From NCBI GenBank assembly GCA_905182475.1, contig CAJJBR010000002.1:1-64000 (forward strand): a DNA stretch of 64,000 nucleotides, read 5' to 3'. The DNA comes from Akkermansiaceae bacterium. Lineage in GTDB: Bacteria > Verrucomicrobiota > Verrucomicrobiia > Verrucomicrobiales > Akkermansiaceae. The notes below the pieces were generated by a model, which saw nothing but the letters and a program-made list of their open reading frames with translations, did not search any database and was not told the DNA's origin. A program made the translations under genes and the position numbers. Shown piece by piece: positions 25,138 through 33,175 of this stretch (position 1 is the first letter of the stretch; every line of letters starts with the position of its first letter).

Positions 25138-25227
25138 TGGCGGAGGGGGTGGGATTCGAACCCACGGAACCCTTGCAGGCTCTCTAGTTTTCAAGACTAG
25201 CGCAATCGACCACTCTACCACCCCTCC
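25138..25227 (-). tRNA. tRNA-Ser(UGA)
   Basis: The reverse strand folds as a class II tRNA of 90 bases including encoded CCA (25138-25140). The acceptor stem pairs GGAGGGG (25221-25227) with CCCCTCC (25142-25148). The anticodon stem CTAGT/ACTAG encloses the loop CTTGAAA with anticodon TGA, and a long variable arm precedes the T-arm GTGGGTTCGAATCCCAC. The 3' half is the likely attachment site of the adjacent integrase. No second copy of the tRNA 3' end was found in the window. Confidence 0.95.
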
Positions 25228-25352
25228 GTTGGGATGTTTCGCGTGGAAGCGGGGGTTGATATGCACCCGAATCCAGCACGGTTCAAGTAAATTTGGAACG
25301 CAATGGGAGCGCAGCGGACATGGAGGAACAAACGAATCAAACCTTTCCTCAA

Positions 25353-25406
25353 ACTTTAGTCCGCATGACACATGGGCTGAGGGGCGGACTAAAGTCCGCG
25401 TTCCGT
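25353..25406. repeat. Palindromic repeat copy 2, inverted pair
   Basis: ACTTTAGTCCGC (25353-25364) and GCGGACTAAAGT (25384-25395) form a 12-base inverted pair around a 19-base loop. The right arm is part of an exact reverse copy (25384-25406) of the 23-base repeat also found in polA and at 47195. On the minus strand it lies 3 bases after the stop codon of the aldo/keto reductase gene, so it may form a transcript-end hairpin. Confidence 0.8.
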
Positions 25407-25409
25407 TTG

Positions 25410-26528
25410 CTACCAGTCGGTGCCGAGGTTGTTTTTCTCGGCTAGCTCCAAGAGTTCCGGGCGCATGGGCCATTCGTCGCAGCGCTCGCTGGTGGCGTGG
25501 CGGTTACTGGCACCTTTGAGTTGCATGCAGCCGGTGTTGTCGCCGATCTGGCGGATGGCTTCGATTTCCTCGGGGGCGAGGCGGACGTCGGTCATTTTTC
25601 CGAAGTCCTTGATCTTGTCTTCGATGAGTCGTGCACCTTCGCCGGCTTCTTGGATGAAGGTGGGGACGACGCAATCGACCGGGCTCTGGCTGAGGTTCCA
25701 GATGCAGGCAAACTCGAGGAGGCTGAGGTTATATTTCTCAGCGATAGGGCGCATTTTATCGACCTTTTCCATGCCTTTTCCGACCCATCCTTCCGGGCGG
25801 TAAGTGCGGTGATCGCCGGGTTTGAAAACGTGGTCGGGGCCGCCGAGGTCATCGTGGAAGACGCCGCCGTAATCGACGACTCGGGTGAGGACTTTGATGC
25901 CTTTTTTCTCGCAAGCGGGGAGTAGGAGGTTGGATGGCCACGGCTCAAGCGGATTGAGGATGAGCATGGTCCAGTCGATGACGTCGCCGAATTTTCCGAA
26001 AAAATCGAGCAGGTCGAGGGTGAAGCCGTTGGCAGGGCCGGGAGCCATGCCGAGCTGTTTGGTGAGGCCGGTTTCCTTGGCACGTGCCATGGCTTTCCAG
26101 ACGGCATCCGAAGTGTAGCCGTGGACGTCGGGATTGTGCAGCATGAGGAGATCGAAGTGATCGGTGCCGCAGCGTTCGAGGGAAGCTTTTGTAGCACGCA
26201 GGACAAATTCCTCGTAGCCATCCGGGCCGCGGAGTTCGGGGTCGGTGAAACGTGGGTAGCCCTGGCTGCCTTTGCGTTCGCCGTCATAAAAATCGTGGCC
26301 GATCATGCCGACGAGGGCGTATTCCTCGCGGGGAATGCCTTTGAGGGCTTTTCCGAGCACTTCATCGGCCTTGCCGTTTCCGTATACGTCGGAGGTGACG
26401 AAGGTGCGGATGCCGGATTCGAAGGCGGTTTTGATGCAGCCGAGGAAGCGTTCTTCCGAGAGAGTTTCGCCGAAGTGCATGAAGCGGCCGCCGCTCCAAG
26501 TTCCGTATGCTGTGTTGGTGATTTCCAT
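25410..26528 (-). CDS. Aldo/keto reductase family protein
   Basis: 372 residues from ATG 26528 (MEITNTAYGTWSGGRFMHFG); the frame continues 34 codons upstream but without family similarity. Barrel features of NADP-dependent aldo/keto reductases are present: TFVTSDVYGNGKADEVLGKAL (active-site region with Asp and Tyr), DHFDLLMLHNPD (His-containing strand) and a C-terminal WNLSQSPVDCVVPTF. The cofactor tail is not the standard IPG form, so the substrate class is unclear. It lies beside the NahK-like kinase on the same strand with a 119-base gap; a shared sugar pathway is possible but unproven. Confidence 0.8.
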   Translation of the reverse strand: MEITNTAYGTWSGGRFMHFGETLSEERFLGCIKTAFESGIRTFVTSDVYGNGKADEVLGKALKGIPREEYALVGMIGHDFYDGERKGSQGYPRFTDPELRGPDGYEEFVLRATKASLERCGTDHFDLLMLHNPDVHGYTSDAVWKAMARAKETGLTKQLGMAPGPANGFTLDLLDFFGKFGDVIDWTMLILNPLEPWPSNLLLPACEKKGIKVLTRVVDYGGVFHDDLGGPDHVFKPGDHRTYRPEGWVGKGMEKVDKMRPIAEKYNLSLLEFACIWNLSQSPVDCVVPTFIQEAGEGARLIEDKIKDFGKMTDVRLAPEEIEAIRQIGDNTGCMQLKGASNRHATSERCDEWPMRPELLELAEKNNLGTDW

Positions 26529-26647
26529 GATATTGGTTACGTGTTGTTTCCGAGGAAACCTTCCACCCCGGAGGGGGTTTTCCGCAAGGAGGAATGGCTC
26601 GCACGGCAGATTACGCAGGAAAAACAGCAACGACCGCGCAACCGGCC

Positions 26648-27664
26648 CTACATTGATTTCAGCAGATGGAGCTGATTGCGGGCGCGGTCGAGATTGTGGC
26701 CGGGATAGTTGATACGGAAATAGGCGTCGCCGTTCAGGTAATCCGTGAGGAAACGGATTGCCAACTCGAGGGTGATGACTTTCACGGAATCCGGCAGCAG
26801 GGCCTTTTCCTCCGGCGTGAGGAACTTTGCAGCGGTGGACAAGTAGCCCGCTTCCAAGGCTTTCGCCAGCTCGCTATCCAGACGGATTTTTGTGAGATCG
26901 GTCTCGTTTTCATCCGCAGTGGATGCGGCAGAGCGGATGAGATCGCCGTAGTCGAAGAGGGCGAGGCCGGGCATGACCGTGTCGAGGTCGATGACGATAG
27001 GGGGCTTGGATTCGTCTGCGGGGAAAAGGATGTTTGAGATCTTCGTGTCGTTGTGGGTGATGCGGGTGGGCAGTCCGGCATCGAGCAGGCGCGAAGTGAG
27101 CTCTTTTTGTGAAACGATGAATTCGCAATCCTCCCGGCAACTGGCGAGGCGGTCGTGGGAGTCCTTGTCCACAGCGGCTTCAAACTTGGCGAAGTAGACC
27201 GGAGTGTTGTGGAAATCCCGGATCGTCTCGTGCATGGAGGATGGATCGAGATCGGAAAGTTTTTCCTGAAAGCGCCCAAAAGCAGCTGCGGAGCGGAAGG
27301 CGAGATCAAGCGAGTCGATTTTATTAAAAGACTCGGTGTCCTCGAGGTAAGGGTAGCAGCGCCAGATTGTGTGGTTCGGAAGCGTCAGCCAACTGCGCTC
27401 CTCATGGATGGGGATCAGGCGGAGTTGCTCGGTGCCGGGATCCATCGCGCCGATGTGGGCGGTGACATGGAAGATGTTTTCCATGACCTTCTCCGGCTCG
27501 GGGAAAACCTTGGAGTTGATCGACTGGAGAATGTAGCGCTTCTCGGAGGATCCGCTTTTGCAAGTGATCGCGTAGGTGGTGTTGATGAGGCCGGAGGTGA
27601 TTTCCTCGTGGTGGACGACGGGGCCGGGCAAGATGAAGCGGGCAGCGATTTCGGAAATGGTCAT
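26648..27664 (-). CDS. Phosphotransferase-family sugar kinase, NahK-like
   Basis: 338 residues with the aminoglycoside phosphotransferase/choline kinase fold. The catalytic loop is THNDTKISNILF (H204, D206, N211) and the metal-binding motif is IDLDTVMPG (D226, D228). The ATP-binding N-lobe shows ITSGLINTTYAI and RYILQSIN. HNDTK-(I/L)-xN and IDLDTVMPG are characteristic of N-acetylhexosamine 1-kinases, which phosphorylate GlcNAc or GalNAc at C1 for salvage to UDP-sugars. That fits an organism with sulfatases and glycosidases for mucin- or polysaccharide-like substrates. Exact substrate is inferred. Confidence 0.82.
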   Translation of the reverse strand: MTISEIAARFILPGPVVHHEEITSGLINTTYAITCKSGSSEKRYILQSINSKVFPEPEKVMENIFHVTAHIGAMDPGTEQLRLIPIHEERSWLTLPNHTIWRCYPYLEDTESFNKIDSLDLAFRSAAAFGRFQEKLSDLDPSSMHETIRDFHNTPVYFAKFEAAVDKDSHDRLASCREDCEFIVSQKELTSRLLDAGLPTRITHNDTKISNILFPADESKPPIVIDLDTVMPGLALFDYGDLIRSAASTADENETDLTKIRLDSELAKALEAGYLSTAAKFLTPEEKALLPDSVKVITLELAIRFLTDYLNGDAYFRINYPGHNLDRARNQLHLLKSM

Positions 27665-27717
27665 GTTCGGGAAAGGAGAATGAGGCGTTGAGTGCTGAGC
27701 AGGGCGCGAGTATGCAC

Positions 27718-28567
27718 ATGGGAAAGATGAAGAAAAAACTTTTCACCCGCCGAAGAATTCTGCGTATCGGGGTGTATGGCGGAGGTGCGGCGACCCTTGG
27801 TTATACTGCACTGGTGGAGCCCTTCTGGCTGGAGCTGGTAGAGAGGAAACTGCCGGTCGCGAATCTGCCAGGATCACTTTAAAGGAAAGACGCTGGTTCA
27901 AATTAGTGACATCCACGCCTCGTCCCGTGTTTCGACGGACTATTTGGTCGAGAGCCTGCAACGGGTGGCTGCTTTGAAACCGGACATCATCGTCTATACA
28001 GGGGATTTTATCACGCTCGATAAAGGAACGGAAACCAGCATGGCAGAAGTGTTTCCACATTTACCGAAGGGGAAACTCGGGACTACTGCGATTTTGGGGA
28101 ACCACGACTACGGTAAAAATTGGGCGGAAGAGAGTTGGGCGCAGAAGGTGATTGCCGCTCTGGATATGGTCGGGATCCCGGTCTTGAGAAACGAGGTAAG
28201 CGACATCGGTGGCTTACAGGTTCTTGGCCTGGATGACTCATGGGCGGAGAAGATCGATCTCGAGAAAGGGCTTGCGGGATTGGATAGGAAAAAGGCAGCG
28301 CTGGTTTTAAGCCACAATCCCGACACGGTGGATCAGGGTGATTGGAGCGCATACCAAGGATGGATTCTCGCCGGGCATACGCACGGAGGCCAGTGCAAGC
28401 CACCTTTTCTAGCACCACCCTTACTTCCCGTGATCAACAAACGCTATTCCGCAGGACATATTCCGCTCACAGGCGGGCGTGACCTCTACATCAACCGCGC
28501 ACTGGGCTACCTCCACCAGGTGCGCTTCAACGTCAGGCCGGAGGTCACCGTTTTCACACTCTGTTAG
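27718..28567 (+). pseudogene. Metallophosphoesterase (YaeI/YkuE-like), frameshifted
   Basis: The N-terminal frame (MGKMKKKLFTRRRILRIGVY) has a Tat-like RRR followed by a hydrophobic segment and reads to PVANLP at 27870. One extra G at 27871-27872 breaks it. With that base removed the protein continues DHFKGKTLVQISDIHASSRV with the first metal motif D-x-H, then YTGDF, GNHDYG, LSHNPD and LAGHTHGGQ. All metal ligands of the calcineurin-like fold are present, giving 279-282 residues. Relatives are membrane-anchored or exported phosphodiesterases, such as UDP-2,3-diacylglucosamine hydrolase-like YaeI. The 3' end overlaps the convergent PIN/TRAM gene by 4 bases. Either a real lesion or a sequence error. 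Confidence 0.8.
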
Positions 28568-29640
28568 GCACCATCTCGCTCCGCGAAAATCAGGGTGCCG
28601 CTGGCGGTCTGGAGGGTGGTAATTACGACAACATCCGCCGAATTTCCGATATCTCCGGAGGCATGGTTGACGACGATCATGGCGCCATCCGGCAGGTAGC
28701 CAACAGCCTGGTGATCTTCTCTTCCTGGTCTAACAAGAGCCACGCGGAGTCTATCCCCTACAGCGACGGCAGGTCGCATTGCGAGATCAAGATCGTTCAG
28801 GTTCAGGACGGAAACACCTTGGAGTCTCGCCAGTTTCGTAAGGCCGTCCTCCAGCGTGAGAAGCCTAGCGGAGAAAAACTTCGCAGTCTCGATGAGGCGA
28901 GAGTGGAGGCTCTGTGCTTCGGAGGAAGTCTTCGCCTCGTGGATGGAAATCTGGATATCCTTGGAGGTTTGCATTTTCTCCAGATTCTCAAGGCCGCGCT
29001 CGGCTCGCAGCCGTAGGCCGTTCCCACTTTCGGTAGCGAGGGTCTGGATTTCCTCGAGAACAAACTGCGCGACGATCAGCCTCCCGCTGATGAATCCCGA
29101 GGACAGCAAGCCGAGGATGCGCCCGTCCATGATCGTCTCCGCATCCAGCACGATGGGCTGGCCGGAGCTGGCATCCTGGCGGAAGCGAACGTAGGGAATG
29201 ATGAATGCGAAATCGTCTCGGTTCCCCCGCAGGGCGAGGATGGTGCCAAGGAAGCCGAGGCTCGCGAAGAGAGTAACATCAAGGGCTACACGTAGGGAGT
29301 CCACCAAATACTCGCCGCCCTCTGTATTTTCCAGCCGATCGCGAAAAGCCAGCTCTAGAAGGTTGGAAATTTCCACACGCGTAAGCAGCCATGCGCAGAA
29401 AAGGCCAACACCGAGGCCGAAGGTAGCAGTGGAAAATCCACGCAGCGTGAAGCCCTCCATGAGCTTCTCGATGCCGATGAACGCAAAGCCTATCACCAGG
29501 CCGATGATTAACCCTATGGTTACGGAAATTTCAATCGGAGTGCCTTTTGTGCTGAGGGCGATCGCAATCCCCGCAGCTTGGCAAACAATCAGATAAACCA
29601 GACGGGCAATATTGACGGAAGGATGTGACATTCGTGTCAC
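28564..29640 (-). CDS. PIN/TRAM domain membrane protein (YacL-like)
   Basis: 358 residues. Four hydrophobic segments lie in the N-terminal 140 residues (VYLIVCQAAGIAIAL, IGLIIGLVIGFAFIGI, FGLGVGLFCAWLLT, LFASLGFLGTILAL). A PIN nuclease domain follows, with acidic residues in VLDAETIMDGR and FVLEEIQTLA, then NLNDLDLAMRPAVAVGDRL and a TRAM-type RNA-binding beta domain (GREDHQAVGYLPDGAMIVV). This is the layout of Bacillus YacL. The frame begins GTG at 29640 after an AAAGGA sequence; ATG 29631 is the alternative. Probably a membrane-tethered RNA-acting protein; its target is unknown. Confidence 0.85.
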   Translation of the reverse strand: MTRMSHPSVNIARLVYLIVCQAAGIAIALSTKGTPIEISVTIGLIIGLVIGFAFIGIEKLMEGFTLRGFSTATFGLGVGLFCAWLLTRVEISNLLELAFRDRLENTEGGEYLVDSLRVALDVTLFASLGFLGTILALRGNRDDFAFIIPYVRFRQDASSGQPIVLDAETIMDGRILGLLSSGFISGRLIVAQFVLEEIQTLATESGNGLRLRAERGLENLEKMQTSKDIQISIHEAKTSSEAQSLHSRLIETAKFFSARLLTLEDGLTKLARLQGVSVLNLNDLDLAMRPAVAVGDRLRVALVRPGREDHQAVGYLPDGAMIVVNHASGDIGNSADVVVITTLQTASGTLIFAERDGA

Positions 29641-29689
29641 GACATCCTTTCTTCCACTGACACTTCCTTCAAGTGGAAACGGTTTTCGC

Positions 29690-29899
29690 TTACTCCTGCT
29701 CGTCGGCAGTCATCTTGATATCTGTGAGTGCGTCGATAAAATCCCCGAGAATCTCAACAGGTACCATGATTGTATCGCGGTTTCCGCTGACATCTTCGGT
29801 AATTTTCACCACCATCCCCCTAGAGTTTTGTTTCAGATCGAGAAAAAAGGTTTTCCTGTCCGACAAAATCTTTTCCGTATGTAACAAATCATTATCCAT
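29690..29899 (-). CDS. Small PUR-family (DUF3276-like) nucleic-acid-binding protein
   Basis: 69 residues. SDRKTFFLDLKQNSRGMVVK followed by ITED and TIMVPVEILGDFIDALTDI match the single PUR repeat (beta-beta-beta-beta-alpha) of small bacterial PUR-alpha-like proteins, common in Bacteroidetes, Verrucomicrobia and Spirochaetes. Borrelia EbfC/BpuR-type relatives bind DNA and RNA. It lies 49 bases upstream of the PIN/TRAM gene on the same strand, and the dihydrouridine synthase starts 75 bases away in the other direction, so it has an RNA-related neighbourhood. Confidence 0.72.
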   Translation of the reverse strand: MDNDLLHTEKILSDRKTFFLDLKQNSRGMVVKITEDVSGNRDTIMVPVEILGDFIDALTDIKMTADEQE

Positions 29900-29974
29900 G
29901 AATTACCTTAGCTGTTATTCGCTTCCAGCATTGTGCTGCGGGGTTGATTGTCAACTTAATTCCAGATTTCAAGT

Positions 29975-31000
29975 ATGCTCGACTTCCTACCGAAAGACCG
30001 CCCTGCGCTCGTCCTTGCACCGATGCAGGACGTGACGGACCTGCCCTTTATGCGGGTGCTGGGGAGGCGTAGCATGCCCGATTGGTTTGTGACGGAATAC
30101 TTCCGCGTCCACCCGGACTCGCGGCTGAACAAATACATCCTGCGCTCCATCGAAGAGAACGAAACCGGTCACCCGATCTTCGCCCAAATGATAGGTCGGG
30201 ATATACCTAACCTCGTCCGCACCGCGATGGAACTCTCCAAATACCCCATCGCGGGAATCGATCTGAACCTCGGCTGCCCAGCTCCCGTCGTCTGCCGGAA
30301 AGATGCGGGCGGTGGGCTACTCAGATCCCCGGAGAAAATTTACGAAATCCTCGGTGCTCTACGCGATTCGATCCCCGGGCGTTTCACGGTAAAGACCCGC
30401 CTCGGCTACCATTCCCCGGAGGAATTCGCCGGCCTAATTGAGGTTTTCAAAAGTCACGCCATCGACGGCCTGACAATCCATGGCCGCACCGTGGAGGATC
30501 GCTACAAGACGCCGGTGCGGCCGGATTTCGTCAAACTCGCCGTAGAAGCGATGCCCTGCCCGGTCATCGCCAACGGCAATGTAGTCGATACCGCCACAGC
30601 TCTGGCCTTTCATTGGAAAACTTCCGCCGCCGGCCTGATGGTCGGGCGGGGTGCGATTCGGAACCCGTGGCTTTTCAGCCAGATTGAATCCGCATTTCTC
30701 GGCAAACCCATCTATGTCCCGACCCACCGGGATTTGTTAGATTACATCATGGAGCTCTCCGAAGAACTCGCCCGCGAACACCCGGATTTCAACCCGCTTC
30801 TCCACGTCCAGCGCATGAAAAAAACACTGATCTACATTTGCGATGGCATAGAATCCGCTTTTGAGCACTCGATCCGGCGGATGAAAACTCCGGAGGAATT
30901 CACTGAAATTTGCCGCCGGCACCTCGATCACAACGCTCCATTGCCTGTATTTCCCCCGTCGGAATCCCGCATATTTTGCGGTTTTACGGATTTACTATAA
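29975..31000 (+). CDS. dus: tRNA-dihydrouridine synthase
   Basis: 341 residues. The FMN-dependent TIM barrel begins LVLAPMQDVTDLPFMRVLGR. The key motif is GIDLNLGCPAPVVCRKDAGG, whose second Cys is the catalytic acid that protonates uridine during reduction. FTVKTRLGY and TIHGRTVEDRYK give phosphate- and FMN-binding residues, and VIANGNVVD and LMVGRGAIRNPWLFSQIE complete the barrel. The helical C-terminal domain binds tRNA. It reduces uridines in the D-loop of tRNA. Subfamily (DusB-like or other) cannot be decided by eye. Transcribed alone; the gap of 146 bases before the prepilin cassette suggests separate promoters. Confidence 0.93.
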   Translation: MLDFLPKDRPALVLAPMQDVTDLPFMRVLGRRSMPDWFVTEYFRVHPDSRLNKYILRSIEENETGHPIFAQMIGRDIPNLVRTAMELSKYPIAGIDLNLGCPAPVVCRKDAGGGLLRSPEKIYEILGALRDSIPGRFTVKTRLGYHSPEEFAGLIEVFKSHAIDGLTIHGRTVEDRYKTPVRPDFVKLAVEAMPCPVIANGNVVDTATALAFHWKTSAAGLMVGRGAIRNPWLFSQIESAFLGKPIYVPTHRDLLDYIMELSEELAREHPDFNPLLHVQRMKKTLIYICDGIESAFEHSIRRMKTPEEFTEICRRHLDHNAPLPVFPPSESRIFCGFTDLL

Positions 31001-31113
31001 ACGGCGTGCCGAGGTGGTTGCAGGGAGTTGTGACTATATTTTCACGATTTTTTAATAACCCATACGGGATTTTTATATTTACTTGGTCGTGGTACTTCAA
31101 GTGTTATCTTATT

Positions 31114-31129
31114 TGTCGAAATATCGACA
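31114..31129. promoter_or_regulatory. Small inverted repeat in the leader of the prepilin cassette
   Basis: TGTCGA (31114-31119) and TCGACA (31124-31129) flank AATA, ending 17 bases before the first cassette ATG. The whole 31031-31120 leader is markedly AT-rich against its surroundings. It could be an operator or a 5' UTR hairpin. No firm promoter call is made. Confidence 0.25.
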
Positions 31130-31146
31130 GATTCCATCTGTAAATT

Positions 31147-31818
31147 ATGCAAGCCATACGTTACAAGCAAGCCACGCGTTACCGCGCCCGGGGGTTCAGC
31201 CTCATGGAGCTGCTTGTCGTGATGGGCATCATATCGCTTCTGCTTATCGCTGCTTTCCCCATTTTCATCAACAACTCGAACAGCGCCCGCAACGCATCGC
31301 GTGAGATTATCAAGGGCCACCTCCAACAGGCACGTGCCCACGCGATTGCCACTGGAAACGCGACTGCCTTGGCGATTCCCGTCCTTGGCTCCGGTCCCGA
31401 TCTGGGTGCCCGCGCCGTCTCGCTCGTCGAGGTCGAGAACTCCACCGGCGAATACGTCTCGATCAAGGACGAACAGGGGAAAGGCCGCCTTCTCCAACGT
31501 TTTGGAAAACTCTCCGGAAATTTCTATTTTCTATCCAGCTCACAAGTAAGCGCCGCGCAACCCACTGTTTTAGAAACGGGCGAAAACCTCCAAGTGAGTT
31601 TCAATGGCAGAGACTTTGATTGCCAAGCCATCATTTTCGCCCCCAACGGCCAGATCGTCCAACCGCCCTCCGGCACGCCCATCGCCATTGCCATCGGGCA
31701 AGCTACAAAACGAGGCTCAAGTCTCGAACTGACGGACAGAACAGGCGGCCAGCCCGGTTACGATCTTCTTCAAATAAACCGCCTCACCGGCAGAGCCCGC
31801 TTTTACCAGCCAGAATGA
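31147..31818 (+). CDS. Verru_Chthon cassette protein D (prepilin-like)
   Basis: 223 residues. The type IV/type II prepilin signal is RARGFSLMELLVVMGIISLL: cleavage after Gly, Phe at +1, Glu at +5 and a hydrophobic helix. The mature part has the long N-terminal helix and a variable C-terminal beta region with GFUT/GspH-like features (REIIKGHLQQARAHAIATGN). It is the first of four genes joined by 4-base ATGA/GTGA overlaps. The four-gene set is known in Verrucomicrobia as the Verru_Chthon cassette, often in several copies per genome; function is unproven, but the parts resemble minor pseudopilins of a type II secretion-like apparatus. Confidence 0.85.
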   Translation: MQAIRYKQATRYRARGFSLMELLVVMGIISLLLIAAFPIFINNSNSARNASREIIKGHLQQARAHAIATGNATALAIPVLGSGPDLGARAVSLVEVENSTGEYVSIKDEQGKGRLLQRFGKLSGNFYFLSSSQVSAAQPTVLETGENLQVSFNGRDFDCQAIIFAPNGQIVQPPSGTPIAIAIGQATKRGSSLELTDRTGGQPGYDLLQINRLTGRARFYQPE

Positions 31819-32387
31819 AAGCTCCCTCGAAAAAAGCGGGAAAATCCCGCGCCTGCATTACACTCAGTGGCCAGCCGGGAATGACCCTGATGGAGGTTGT
31901 GATCGCAATCGCTGTGGTCGCGTTTGTGGTTCCGCTGATTCTAGCGGCGACAGGCTCCGCCGGTAGTTCGCGGCGCAGTGCTGAGGCGGATACACGCTCG
32001 GCATGGATCGCGCGCCAAGTGCAACAGGAGCTCATCGTATCCTGGGGGGAGCATCCTGAAAAATCTGTCTTCGGGACAAGCCTTCCATTCCCGAAGTTTC
32101 CCGACGTGGCCGAGCCAGAGAAAACCCCGGAAATTCTGCTATTCGATTCCGATGGCGAATTCATCGCAAAAGGCAGCGGAGCCGATCTCGAGAGCGCCAG
32201 CCAAGTAAAGGACGCCACGTATATCGTCGCCGCATATTCAGAGGAATACAATCCGCCCAACCTCCCCGCCATCGCGAATTCCCTCTGCATCCTTCACATC
32301 CGCATTATCCACCCAGCAAAAGCAAACCCAGGCAACCGCAGCACCTTCCGCTACAACCTAATTACCACCAAGCAAGGAGCCCTGTGA
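31815..32387 (+). CDS. Verru_Chthon cassette protein B (prepilin-like)
   Basis: 190 residues from the ATG at 31815, which overlaps the stop of the previous gene (ATGA). The frame is open further upstream, but that part is inside the previous gene. The prepilin motif is QPGMTLMEVVIAIAVVAFVV: cleavage after Gly, Met at +1, Glu at +5. The rest resembles GspI/GspV-like minor pseudopilins: SAWIARQVQQELIVSWG, then a beta-rich end. The coupling suggests that the products are made in stoichiometric amounts and assemble together with D, C and A. Confidence 0.85.
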   Translation: MKAPSKKAGKSRACITLSGQPGMTLMEVVIAIAVVAFVVPLILAATGSAGSSRRSAEADTRSAWIARQVQQELIVSWGEHPEKSVFGTSLPFPKFPDVAEPEKTPEILLFDSDGEFIAKGSGADLESASQVKDATYIVAAYSEEYNPPNLPAIANSLCILHIRIIHPAKANPGNRSTFRYNLITTKQGAL

Positions 32388-33175
32388 AAGATCCACGCCA
32401 GATTTCTTCCATTCGGCGTTCAATATTGGAGGTTCGGTGTTCGATGTTCCCGAAGGCCAAAGCCTTCTCATTGATCGAGCTGCTCGTCGCCATGGCGATC
32501 ACCTCCATCATCATGGTTACGCTCTTCTCACTCCTCGGCCAATCAACCACCAACTACACCCAGACCCAGCGTGCGGTGAATGCTGTGTCCCAATCGCGCG
32601 CCTTCATCCAATTTTTCGATAGAGAGCTTTCCACCCGCCTCCCCGGCACCCCCCTGATCCATGAGAAGGAATCGACTGCTACAGGGCCGACATCTTCCGA
32701 CCGCATCGCCTTCGTCCGCGCCCTCACCCAAGACGAATTCGATGATGCCGATCCCGGTGATCTCAGCACCAGCGTCTATTACGTCGATTTCTCAGATGAT
32801 GGGAAAAGGGGCGAGTCTCCGAAACTTTTCCGCAAAAACCTTGGGCCGAAGGAAACGCAGAAACTCATCGAAGAAGGCGCCACGCCGCAGTTTCCGACCG
32901 TAAATGCGACCACTGACGAACCCATCATTCCCAACGTCATCTCCTTCAAGGCTGTTCCCATGTTCCGCGATATTACGGACGGCGAACTAAAGGAATGGGA
33001 CGACACCTCCCTGCAGCCACCCTCCGTCGTCGAGCTCAGCATCACCTTTATCGATGATTCATCGGCTCAGCGTTTCAAGATGAAATCCGAGTGGGATCGC
33101 CTTGCCACTTCCCCGCGTGACACCGAGCTGCAACTCATCCGCACGTTCACCCGCAACATCGCCATCGCGAAATGA
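32384..33175 (+). CDS. Verru_Chthon cassette protein C (prepilin-like)
   Basis: 263 residues from GTG 32384, overlapping the previous stop (GTGA). ATG 32444 (MFPKAKAFSLIELLVAMAIT) gives a shorter leader. The prepilin site is KAFSLIELL, with Ala instead of the usual Gly at -1. The GspJ-like body follows (QSRAFIQFFDRELSTRLPG, VVELSITFIDDSSAQRF). The segment between the GTG and the ATG is made of a short-period repeat (32410-32449), so the longer leader may have been gained by repeat insertion between genes B and C. The gene is coupled to protein A downstream by a further ATGA overlap. Confidence 0.83.
   Translation: MKDPRQISSIRRSILEVRCSMFPKAKAFSLIELLVAMAITSIIMVTLFSLLGQSTTNYTQTQRAVNAVSQSRAFIQFFDRELSTRLPGTPLIHEKESTATGPTSSDRIAFVRALTQDEFDDADPGDLSTSVYYVDFSDDGKRGESPKLFRKNLGPKETQKLIEEGATPQFPTVNATTDEPIIPNVISFKAVPMFRDITDGELKEWDDTSLQPPSVVELSITFIDDSSAQRFKMKSEWDRLATSPRDTELQLIRTFTRNIAIAK
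32410..32449. repeat. Short-period repeat at the start of cassette gene C
   Basis: Units related to ATTCGGNGTTC / ATATTGGAGGTTC / GGTGTTCGATGTTC occur in tandem. On the minus strand it would read NIEHRTSNIERR, a translated pattern typical of such dispersed repeats. If GTG 32384 is used, the repeat encodes part of the leader of protein C. Confidence 0.55.

Noticed and set aside
25093-25473. Extension of the integrase to the first in-frame start at 25473
   Set aside because: The extension reads through the tRNA-Ser gene and has no family similarity.
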